Positions 10,477 through 19,685 of a DNA stretch of 64,000 nt are shown here, in pieces. The notes under the pieces are model-generated. The model did not search any database. It saw only the letters and a list, made by a program, of their open reading frames with translations, and was not told the origin of the DNA. Both the position numbers and the translations under genes were made by a program. This stretch comes from Phaseolus vulgaris. Taxonomy: Eukaryota > Streptophyta > Magnoliopsida > Fabales > Fabaceae. The stretch spans positions 15,896,698-15,960,697 of the forward strand of contig NC_023749.2 of NCBI RefSeq assembly GCF_000499845.2. Direction: 5' to 3'. Position 1 is the first letter of the stretch; every line of letters begins with the position of its first letter.

Positions 10477-13091
10477 ATGGCTCGCTCAAAGATCACCCCA
10501 AATCCTCCTCCCTCGTCACGAAACCCTCCGTCTCAAGCTCATAACCCCCCACGAGCACCTGGTGCTTCTTCTTCCCAGGCTGAGAGGCCTGCAACCTCTC
10601 GCCCTGACTTGGCTCAGGCTACTCCACCGGTCGCCGGAGGAGCCTCCGTCCCCACTCCAGACTATAAAAAACTTTACCCTTGGGCCAGCTCGGCACTGCT
10701 GAAAGAAACTTCTTCGATAAACTCTGCAATGGCGGTACTCCGACTAAGGAAAGGGGACCAGTCGGATCTTTCTTTTCACAAGGAGCATGATAGCAAGATG
10801 GCCGTGCTGCCTTGCCACCCTGAGGAACCGATCTGCGCTGATGACAAAGCGAGCGAGGGCGAGTCGTTCTGCTTTCTCTATACGACGTTCTTCAAGAAGG
10901 TGAAGCTCCGACTTCCCTTCACTCATTTCGAGCGAGAGCTGCTGACCGAGCTCGACATCGCCCCCGCCCAGCTTCACCCCAACAGCTGGGCGTTCGTAAG
11001 GGCGTTCCAGATCATGTGTGCACATCTGGGACTGCTAGCGTCAGTGGACGTTTTCCTCTTCCTTTTTGAAGCTAAGCATCCAGGAGATCGCCTTTGGGTG
11101 AGTCTGAACGGGATTGCTGGGAGGTCGATCCTTTCTATCTTCCAGCAATCTTATAAGGATTGGAAGGGGAAATTCATTCAAATACGCCAAAACGACCAGG
11201 ATGCTTCGCTGCTCGACGGGTTTCCCTTGTACTGGGTAAACAAGGGAAACAAAGACTCCAAGGGAAGCTTTAGGAGGCCAAGAAGCCCTGACAACATGGG
11301 AGCCTTGGACAAAGATCTGTGCCTCTTCTGGAAGAGCGTGGCAGACGCCAACATCACTTTCCTCACCACTGTGCTCATTTCCTTCGAGTTCTTCGAAGAC
11401 CAACTCGAGGCTCGAATAGGTTAGAGCTCACCTCAATATCTAAGTTATTGCTCTTGGCGATACCTCTGTTAACTGTTTTTGGGCGTCTTGTCTGTTGTGC
11501 ACAAGACTTGGGTTTATTTTCTGCACAACTTATCTGCTTTACTTGCATACTGACTCATGTGTTTATCTTTCTCTCTGAGCTGACCCATGTACCTTTGTAT
11601 TATATAGATCTCATGTTGGGCAAGGGAAAACTGGCTGAATTGAGGGCGCTCGCCCGAGCCCATGGGTTGGCGTCGGGTTCCCAGACCGTGCCAAATTCAG
11701 TGGTAGAGATCGTCGCTGCCAAGGGCAGATCGCCCCCTAAAGGCCCAGCCCCTTCAGAGGCCCAGCCCGCCCCACAACCCAAAAAGCTCATCCTCAGGAA
11801 GTCAAAGAGGAAAACCCCTCAGGTGGTCCACGAGGATGAAGAAGAAGACGATGAGGCAACTGAAGATGGCCTCATCACCAAAAGAAAGAGGGTGGCGCCT
11901 TCTTCACCACCCGCCCCACCTCCTCTTCCAACATCAACACCACCTTCCACGCCAGCTCCACCTCCAACACTGCTTCCTCCCCCAGTTCCCACATCGCCAG
12001 TCCAAGCAATTCCCTTGGCGGCTGCATTTCCCGCCGTTGAGGCTGCTGGGCCCGACTTCCTGGAGAACCCCCCGAGCGCCTCCACGTCATATGTATCTGC
12101 TGGAGGGGGTCCTCCTTCAACTGCCTCAACGGCGGAAGCTGCACCAGGCGGGGATGAAGGTGCTCACAACTCGCCTATCATCATCACCGAGTCCCCCTCG
12201 TCACCACCACGCCAAGAAGCTCCAACCCTACAACCAACTCAAGAAGGTGGTGGCGAGAACCAGCAACAGGCTCCCCCAGCGCTTCCACGAGCAAACCTCT
12301 CTCTTGAGGTCAAAAGGGTGTGGGAACCCTTCTCAGCAAAACTCAAGATGATGGCAGAGGATTTTCCCTCCATCATATCAAAAGCTGTGGAGACTTCCAG
12401 CAAAAAACTCCAGGATGACATCTTCGTGCTCCAAGAGGAGAATCGCACAATAAGGATCGAGGCGGAGAAGTTATCCTGCAATCTCATGCTCGCGGAGATC
12501 GATCACTCCCGAGTGGAGGATGCTATGAGCACCGAGCTTCGGGTGGCACGCAAGGAGGCCACCGATCTACGCCATAAGGTGCAGCTCTTAGCTCAAGAGA
12601 AGATCGAGCTGGAGAGCAAGCTGGTCCCTTATCGCGTCAAAGTGGCTGACCTGGAGGCGTCGATCAAAGCAGATGTCGCCAAGGTAAAAAACCTTGAGAA
12701 GAGGTCAGCAGATCGGGAGGTCTTCTTGGGGAAGGTTGAAAAGGAGAGAGACGACACCATGGCCAAACTCGCCGAGGCCAAAGAGGAAAATGGGAAGATC
12801 GCCACAAAGCTGGCTCAGGCGCAGGCGGAAACCAAGAAGGTTGCTGAGGACCTCCTTCAAGCTCAGAAAACAAATGAAGAACTCAAGAAACAAGCTGAAG
12901 AGCTAAAACAGCAGAACGAGGGGCTCAAGAAGCAGATTGAAGAACTCGGGCTGAGCTCTGCCCAGATCCTCGCTGCTGGGTTCGATCCTGCCTTGGAACA
13001 ATTCGCCTGCCAGTACCCTGACTTGGATCTCTCCATGGTGTCGCTGAACAACGAGGTGGTGGACGGGAAGATTGTTCCTTCTGAAGATTAG
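10477..13091 (+). CDS. Intact antisense extra gene of Tat-B (PF04195-like N-terminus, coiled-coil C-terminus)
   Basis: Two exons, 10477-11419 and 11608-13091. The 188-bp intron starts GTTAGAG and ends TATATAG; it has phase 1 and gives IDLMLGKG at the junction, ~808 aa in all. Residues about 60-310 form a globular domain with KLYPWASSALLKE, LPFTHFERELLTEL, QLHPNSWAFVRAF, FEAKHPGDRLWVSL and LDGFPLYW, resembling Pfam PF04195 ('putative gypsy type transposon'). A Pro/Ser-rich acidic linker (about 330-500) and a long Glu/Lys coiled coil (about 510-770) follow, ending VVDGKIVP. No nuclease or polymerase motif is seen and its function is unknown. It lies opposite gag-pol, as extra ORFs of some Tat elements do. 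It is the only intact gene in Tat-B. Confidence 0.8.
11420..11607 (+). other. Coding intron of the Tat-B antisense gene
   Basis: Predicted from a canonical donor (ATAG|GTTAGA) and acceptor (TTATATAG|AT) that join two open frames, and from the matching position and phase in Tat-A (39540 to 39379, minus) and in both Tat-C genes. The lengths differ (188, 162, 211 and 99 bp) while the flanking protein is conserved. Confidence 0.75.
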
Positions 13092-14479
13092 TTGCTTCCC
13101 TCCATCCATTATTCCTATGCTTTCTCCTTTACACATACTCGCTTGTAATAAGTTTTTCCCTTTTTCTGTACATGTATTTTGAACTGATCATACTTTATTA
13201 TAAAGTCTTTGTGCTTTTTCTTACAACTTCTCTGTTTGCCTTATCTCTCCTTGTACAATTCACTTCAACGAAATTAACTTGGCAATTCTGCGAGCGCAAT
13301 TGTATACCAACTGCTTCAAACCATTAACTTTCGAACGATAACATTCTAACAACTCGTAAACTTTTAAAAGCAGCGAACTTCATCGTAAAACTACTCACTA
13401 AACAGCAAGTTTCACTTCAACTGACAGCTTAAGGCACAGCTTACCTGATCTGCTCCATTAAACGGGCCTTTGCTCGTGCCACCGCCCGAATCTGATCGCC
13501 AGAGGGTCTTGGCGATGTAGGCTTTCTCTTGCCCTCACGACTTGGCCATTGTTCCCTCATCTGGGGGGTAAAGGCGCCTTTCGGATCCTTCTCTACCTCC
13601 CTGAGCTTCAGAACAAAGAACCGGGTGGCTGGGCGTTCTCTTCGAACCTACCTTAGCCACCCTCTGAACTTCTCCCACCCTTTACACCATACCTAAACTC
13701 GTTCGAGACGAGAAGGATTTTATCTTGCCTGAACTCACTCAACAGTGAGAAGGTCTCTAACTCGCGTGAACTGGCTCATCGGCGAGAAGGTATTTTAACT
13801 CGCCTGAACTCGCTCATCGGCGAGAAGGTCTTTTAACTCGCCTGAACTCGCTCATCGGCGAGAAGGTCTTTTAACTCGTGCTTCTACATTGCCCCGGGGG
13901 CTACATCTTCTCTCCCCCAGAAACACTGAGGACTTTTTGCTGGTGCCTCTACATTGCCCCAGAGGCTACATCCCCTCTCCCCTGGAAGCACTGAGGACTT
14001 TTTACCGGTGCCTCTACATTGCCCCAGAGGCAACATCTTCTCTCCTCTGGAAGCACTGAGGACTTTTTACTCTTTCTAGCCTGCACTCGCTCGACGGCGA
14101 GGAGGTCTTTATCTCGCCTCAGGACGCGCGAGGGCGTTGAGGTCTTTTAACTGGTGCCTCCGATCGCCGAAAGACGATGAGGACTTTAAACTTTAACTGA
14201 TGCCACCAATCACCGAAAGACGATGGGGACTTAGAAACTTTTTAGAAAGCATGCAACATAACTCCAACTTGCCTTAAATCACATATAAGTGACAAGGTCT
14301 TTCTTCAAAACTTTCGGAAATCAACAAGCATGCAATCTAAAACACTTTAAACTTTAAAACTCTTCTTTATTGGGCGGCCTCATTAAAAACCCTCCTTAGG
14401 GAAAAAAGAGTGCCCCCTCCAAACTGTTTTAACAGAAACATTGTCAAGCTTTTCGTGTTTGTTCTTACTTACAAAGTTC
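13092..14479 (-). repeat. Tat-B 3' spacer with tandem repeats
   Basis: Non-coding gap between the end of pol and the end of the antisense gene. It holds about four copies of a 38-bp unit (phase marks gagaagg at 13747, 13784, 13822 and 13860), each with an internal ctcgcc/ggcgag inverted repeat. It also holds about three copies of a 65-bp unit (ctacattgcccc at 13884, 13949 and 14014). Diverged motifs with the same ctcgcc theme continue to about 14220. Tat-A has a different repeat, 98 bp, at the equivalent place. Confidence 0.8.
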
Positions 14480-15875
14480 TTAACTGTAATATAACTTGAG
14501 GTGCGTGGCGTTCCAAGTGCGAGGAATCGCCCCTCCTTCCAACGTTTCTATGCGGTAGGCGCCGTTCCCGAGCGTCTTGGTTATCCTGAACGGTCCCGTC
14601 CACTTAGGCGACAGCTTGTTCTCCATCTCGTACTGGTGGGCCTTCCTCATCACCAGGTCGCCTTCTCTGAACTGTCTTGGCATCACCTTCGAGTTATACC
14701 TTCGTTCAATCCTTCTTTTCACCGCCTCAGCCTTCACTCTCGCCTCCTCCCTGACCTCATCCAGCAAATCCAGATTCAGCCTTCTTTCCTCATTCGAGTC
14801 TTCCGCTACAAAGTTCTGGAATCTCGGCGAGCTCTCCTGGATTTCTACTGGAATCATTGCGTCGCACCCATAGACCAGGCTAAACGGGGTCTCATGGGTT
14901 CCTGACTGCTCGGTGGTGTGGTACGCCCAAACTATACGGGGTACCTCCTCAGCCCAACTTCCTTTGGCTTTCTCTAGCCTTCTCTTCAAACCTCTCAGCA
15001 ATACCCGATTGGCTTACTCTACTTGGCCATTCGTCTGAGGGTGCTCGACGGATGCAAATACCTGTTGAATTCCCACCCCTTCGCACAGTTTCTTCAATAG
15101 GTGGCTTGCAAACTGAGTCCCGTTGTCCGACACCAGGCGCTTGGGCACACCAAACCGGCACACGATGTTCTTCCACACAAAGCTCTCGATCTTGTGCGCG
15201 GTGATCTGGGCCACTGGCTCTGCTTCGATCCACTTGGTGAAATACTCAATCGCCACCACCAAGTACTTCATCTGCCTGATCGCCAGCGGGAATGGTCCCA
15301 GGATGTCGATTCCCCATGTATGAAACGGCTAAGGGCTGTAAATCGACTTCAACTCCTCGGGAGGCGCCTTGTGCCAATCGGCGTGCTGCTGGCATTGCTT
15401 GCAGCACTGCGCATACTTCTTGCAGTCTTCTCTCATTGTTGGCCAGTAGTAACCTGCACGGAGAGTCCTTGCAGCCAGAGCTCGACCCCCGACGTGGCTT
15501 CCGCAAATCCCTTCGTGGAGCTTGGCCATGATTCTTGTACATTTTTCCCCGTGCACACATTCCAGGAGTGGGTGAGTGAACCCAAACCTGTACAACTCGC
15601 CATCAATCATTGTGAACTTGCTAGAATTCTTCTTTATCTTCCTAGCCTCCGTCGGATCCAGCGGGAGAAGGCCATCCGCCAGGCATCGCTTGTACTGTGT
15701 TACCCAGGTGTCTGGCTCATGGGTCGTGCAAACCTGCGTCATGTTCTCCTTTTCTCCCCGACATGCTCTTATTCTTGGCGACCTCAAGGTCTCTTGAGTC
15801 AAGGATCTGTCACTCCTCGCCGCTTTCTCCGTCGACTTGTTTATCTGAAGAACCAGGTGATCTGCCACAAATGCA
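14480..15875 (-). pseudogene. Tat-B integrase region (pol C-terminus)
   Basis: In one frame from the deletion junction to 14480, broken by two stops: near 15330 (TGG to TAG in IYSPWPF) and at about 15014 (after NGQVE). Visible parts are the HHCC finger (LHEGICGSHVGGR ... CCKQCQQH), then WGIDILGPF and VAIEYFTKW with the first catalytic D, VSDNGTQFAS with the second, and HPQTNGQVE with the E. The C-terminal GDLVMRKAHQYE and KWTGPFRI stretch follows. RT, both RNase H domains and protease are deleted. Confidence 0.88.
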
Positions 15876-16307
15876 GTACACAGCGTCTGATCCTCCTGAC
15901 AGCATCATTTGCGTATGGAACGTGGTGAGATGTGCCTCAGGATCCTCCACGCCGGTAAAAACAGCCTTCACAGGTACCACACTCGCTGGGATAGGCGTGT
16001 CCGTAATCGCCTGAGCGAAAGGCATAGGGAAAACGCGAGGCGGCGTGGACGGCGCGACCTCTTCAGCGACTGGGCGCCCTCGCTGCTCCTGAAGAGCTTG
16101 GTGCAATTCTTCAGTCACTCTGCTAAGCTCGTCATTCCTGGCCCGAGAGGCGACCAGGTCCTCGTGCATTCTTGCCTGCTCTATACGCGAGGCTTCCACA
16201 TTCGCCTACAGCAAACGCATGATTTCCACCATCTGCGCCATAGTCATGGAGCCTTCAGCAGCAACGGGCGCAACTGGACTTGAACGGTTGCTTCTCATTT
16301 TTCTCAT
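15873..16307 (-). pseudogene. Tat-B gag, N-terminal fragment
   Basis: Begins at the ATG at 16307 (MRKMRSNRSSP). It is interrupted by a TAG at 16206-16208 where Tat-A has CAG, then runs through ASRIEQARMHEDL and PRVFPMPFAQAI to LSGGSDAVYC. At 15873-15875 it joins pol out of frame. Compared with Tat-A, everything from gag residue ~146 to just after the second RNase H is missing. Confidence 0.88.
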
Positions 16308-16716
16308 GAAAACTTGACAAATCACAGAGAGCGATGAACAACACCTTCTTCAGCGACGATCGATTCAGCGATCAATCGGTCAGAACTTCGCGAAATTTCG
16401 AAAAGCCTCAAGAACACAACGAACCTTCACAAAAACTCGCAACTCCACCAAAGACCAACGTTTCTACCACGAAAATCCAAACGAGCAACAGAACTCAGAT
16501 CTCACCGATTAAAAATCGCGCAATCAGCGAAAAACCTCACCTCACCGAAAAAAAACCCAAACGAACGGTGGAAAACGCGAAATTACCGAACAAAACCTAG
16601 ATGAACAGCGGACAATGGTTGCACCAGCACACAACCACACAGAAACTGCAGAAACCTCCAAGAACTCACGCTGTGGATGGGAACAGGTTTTACACGGCCC
16701 CACGGTGGGCGCCTGA
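16308..16716 (-). other. Tat-B leader and primer binding site
   Basis: Leader between the 5' LTR and gag. The primer site core (GGCGCCCACCGTGGGGCC, minus strand) lies at 16696-16716. Only one or two copies of the ttcgttc/cggtgaa leader repeat can be seen (around 16540-16600), against about six in Tat-A. Confidence 0.75.
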
Positions 16717-17542
16717 TGATCCTGCCTGTTGACCAAAACGCTGGAGCTTTCCCTCGTCAAACTTGGATCGACGTATGCGCCGTGTTTGCCTCCGTCCTTC
16801 ACCGCGATCCACCTCAAGAACCTGCAAAAGACGAAACGGCGCCTTTGTGGCCGATCACGCTCCGACGCCCAAGTCAGCGACTGAACCACCAATTACTTAA
16901 GAGTAAAACTCAAGAACTCTAAGGAACCGTGACCAGTTCTCTCTCAGTGTACTCAAGACTTGCAAGCGTAAAGAAACAATTTGAACGTGCGTACCTCAGA
17001 AGTTCGTTGGAAACTCTTATATACCTGGGCACTTTCTCTCTCCTGGCAGTTACACATCTGGACACGTGGCTCGCATCCAGCTGTACGCGTGCCATCATCT
17101 GGAGCATCCTTGACTTGGGCGCTACTTTTGACTCTTCTTTGGCTAAGTTACTTATGCATGGTATACTCAGTGCATAGTTGCCTTGGAGCGTGATCTCTTC
17201 TGGGTGGCGAGTTCGGGCGCCTTCATACACACCTTCCCTGTGGTCTCGTCGGCCGCCTTCATGATCTGCCCTACCTGCTTCACTGTACATGTTCAAGCAA
17301 GCTGTCCCCCGACCTCCTCCTCTGGCCAGCTGGGAAATGCTTATCTGCCTTCATCTTCGGCGATGTCCTTGCTTCGGCGATCTCTAATCACTTGGTCGCC
17401 TGGGTTCACATCTGGCGACTTCATCTTCAACTCGGTGACCGCCGGTTTAGGTATGATGGAGATCGGAGCAAGGTGTCCCATCCAACACGCCTATACAATA
17501 GCTTGATGCCACGTCATTACTTCCGACTACCAGGGCGGTACA
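16717..17542 (-). repeat. Tat-B 5' LTR
   Basis: 826 bp with TATA box on the minus strand at 17016-17023. It is identical in layout to the 3' LTR except for a 59-bp deletion near 17470 and scattered substitutions, several clustered at about 16837-16855. Confidence 0.93.
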
Positions 17543-18386
17543 AGATATGATTCTGAAATTTGATATGCAAGATATTCAAGATCTTATCTAAGATTTGGCT
17601 TTGGAATCACTCAAAACGCATGCACCAATATTTTTTAATAAATTTTGCAATTTTGGTGTTCAGTTACGCCAGCTGTAGCGCCTCAGATTTGCACACTGAT
17701 TTTAAAAGATTTATCATTTTTTTCTGTTGATTCTTTTGGACTAATTCTTTTTTTTGTCCTTTATATAACACTTCAAACTTGCAAATTCCAGAGAATCAAA
17801 ATTTTCCTATGAGTGTAAATATTTTTCTGGATCAAAACAGTCAGCACAGAAAATCTGAAACAGGGGATTCTGGAAACTGGAAACAAAAACAGCAAGATAC
17901 CAAAGTTTAGACACAATGGAAATTTTTGAAATAGAATTGTGTAGGATCTAAACACAATATGAACTCAAACTAAAATTAAAAAGGCACCGAAAGATCAAAG
18001 AACAGCAGATTTAAAGCAAATAAAGATACCCAAAATCAAGAAACAATCAAGCCAAATAAAGGACTACTAAGAATTGTTGACATTGTGGATGAACATTACT
18101 TGACAAAACATATAAGATTCAGAAATTAAAGACTCAAAAGCATAATATGAACCAAATAAGAAAGCAATAAAGACTCAAAAGCCTAAAACAAAATAGCAAC
18201 TCAAAGGTGTATGGAATCCTATCACAATTTGCACAGGAACTTGTTCAAGATCAATTGAACAAAAGTGCTTCGGTTGGATCTTCCACAAAGCACACCAAAA
18301 CAATTAAAATGTAAAAAAAACATTTGAACTAAAAATGAAAGACCAAAAGCAACTCATCTTGAAGAACCATAGCTCATGATACCAAA
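17543..18386 (-). other. Crm-1 leader, LTR-proximal part, with primer binding site
   Basis: Non-coding leader. On the minus strand the 5' LTR end (CCATCA) is followed by TTTGGTATCATGAGC at about 18372-18386, an initiator tRNA-Met-type site (TGGTATCA) with one extra T. The rest is A/T-rich and collinear with the leader of Crm-3 and Crm-4. Confidence 0.8.
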
Positions 18387-19096
18387 TGATGGCATTTCAT
18401 GAAGGTCTTCTTGAATCATGTAAGAAAAAGTGGTGCGGAAGCTATGAAGGTGTGTGAGCAAGATCCTCCTAAGAGTGGTGTTGATCTTGAAGGTGCATGA
18501 TGTGTATGAAGCTAGGGAGGTTCGGCCAACCCAAGGAGAGGTGAAGGAGATGAAGTTTAGAGCCTAGAATTCTAGGGAGAAGCAAAGCTTGGCACAAAAT
18601 GGCAGCATAACTTTACTCACAATAAACTTACAAATACAAGGTGTAGGCCTCCCTATTTATAAGCTACTTGGCCGTAAGTTTTAAGCTAATGCCTAATGAA
18701 ATGAAAACCAAATTAAATGCACTTCACAAAGCCATGTGCCATGTGCTCATGACCGGCCAAACCTAGAGAGTTTCTAGAATGTTTCACTCAACTATGCTTT
18801 CTACACTACTCTAATTACTAAGCACCCCTAATGGGCCTTTATGCAACATGTACAAAGCTTTCTCTCTTCCATCCGTGGCTTCATTCAATTGGGCTTGAAT
18901 ATGCTTAGCCATTGACCTTGTGATAGGTCCTAGACGGTCTAGGTCTCCTCCTAGACGCTCCATGGGTAGCCTTTCCTTTTCACGTCCTAGACGCTCCATC
19001 CTTCTAGCTACACGCTCATCATGGTCTAGACGCTCTTCATGGTCTAGTGTTGGGCTTTGGCTTTCATAGTTAGATGTGCTTGGCCCTCTTCCATCA
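18387..19096 (-). repeat. Crm-1 5' LTR
   Basis: 710 bp. TATAAATA on the minus strand at 18654-18661. The U3 end (right side) has the CTAGACGCTC array. The edge is fixed by the TSD TGTTC at 19097-19101. Confidence 0.93.
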
Positions 19097-19685
19097 TGTT
19101 CCCATCCACAGCGTGAGTTCTTGAAGTTTCTGTAGTTTCCGCGTGGTTGTGTGCTGGTGCAACCATTTTCCACCGTTCATTCGAGTTTTGTTCGGTGAAG
19201 TCGAGTTTCCACCGTTCGTTCGAGTTTTGTTCGGTGAAGTCGAGTTTTCCACCGTTCGTTTGAAGTTTTGTTCGGTGAAATCGAGTTTTCCACCGTTCGT
19301 TCGAGTTTTGTTCGGTGAATTCGAGTCTTCCGCCGTTCGTTTGGGTTCTAATCGATAGTCTGAAGTTTGCCACCGTTCGTTCAAGCTTTCGATCGATTTC
19401 TTGAGGTTTCTTGCTGTTTGTGCGGTTTTCAATCGGTTGACTCGAAGCTTAACCGTTCGTTCGCGTTTCTGTTTGGTGAATCAGGAGTTTTGCTGGAGAA
19501 GTGGTAGGTTCTTGGTGCGATTGCAAGTTTCTGTGAAGGTTTCGACGTCCGAATCTATCGGCGTGCTGTTGCAGTCGCGTTTTTGGAGGTTCTTGGGAGT
19601 TTGAAGGTTTTTGACCGATTGATTGCTGAGTCGATCGTTTGCTGGTGAAGGTTTTGCTCGTTGAAGTCTGATTGGCTGATTTTTC
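19097..19685 (+). repeat. Tat-A leader with six-copy 40-bp tandem repeat
   Basis: Continues the Tat-A leader after Crm-1. Phase marks c(a/g)ccgttc occur at 19171, 19210, 19250, 19291, 19331 and 19371, so the unit is 39-41 bp, containing ttcgttcgagttttgttcgg. More diverged copies continue to about 19470. It lies between primer site and gag, where packaging and translation signals are expected. No gene here. Confidence 0.85.

Larger units (their letters stand above)
8998..17542 (-). mobile_element. Tat-B: internally deleted Tat/Retand element with an intact antisense gene
   Basis: LTRs at 8998-9882 (3') and 16717-17542 (5'), flanked by the perfect TSD AGATA (8993-8997 and 17543-17547) within the Crm-1 leader. 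Primer site at 16696-16716. On the minus strand gag is truncated and fused to the start of the integrase region, having lost about 3.6 kb relative to Tat-A. The plus strand carries an intact two-exon gene (10477-13091). The 5' LTR lacks 59 bp present in the 3' LTR near 9750-9808. By eye there are about 16 substitutions between the LTRs. Confidence 0.95.
4067..19096 (-). mobile_element. Crm-1: chromovirus-like (CRM-type) Ty3/gypsy element, RT deleted, with Tat-B nested inside
   Basis: LTRs of 710 bp each at 4067-4776 (3') and 18387-19096 (5'), starting TGATGG and ending CCATCA. The TSD TGTTC lies at 4062-4066 and 19097-19101, inside the Tat-A leader. Primer site of the initiator tRNA-Met type lies beside 18384. 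On the minus strand the order is 5' LTR, leader (holding Tat-B), gag-protease, RNase H-integrase, then a pol tail running into the 3' LTR. RT is missing through an internal deletion at 6644-6648. By eye the LTRs differ at six sites. Confidence 0.95.

Noticed and set aside
11836..12351. Plus- and minus-frame ORFs over the Pro-rich linker
   Set aside because: Shadow frames of a biased-composition exon.
10477..13091. The large plus-strand two-exon gene as an ordinary host gene
   Set aside because: It lies between the LTRs of Tat-B, and homologues sit at the same place and orientation in Tat-A and Tat-C, so it belongs to the element.
13747..14072. Regularly spaced repeats as a possible CRISPR array
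   Set aside because: The units are contiguous tandem repeats without unique spacers, inside a plant retrotransposon.
19171..19410. Minus-strand frames encoding repeated NERWK-TEQNS peptides as a repeat protein
   Set aside because: They are readings of the 40-bp leader repeat on the wrong strand; no start context, and not conserved in Tat-B.
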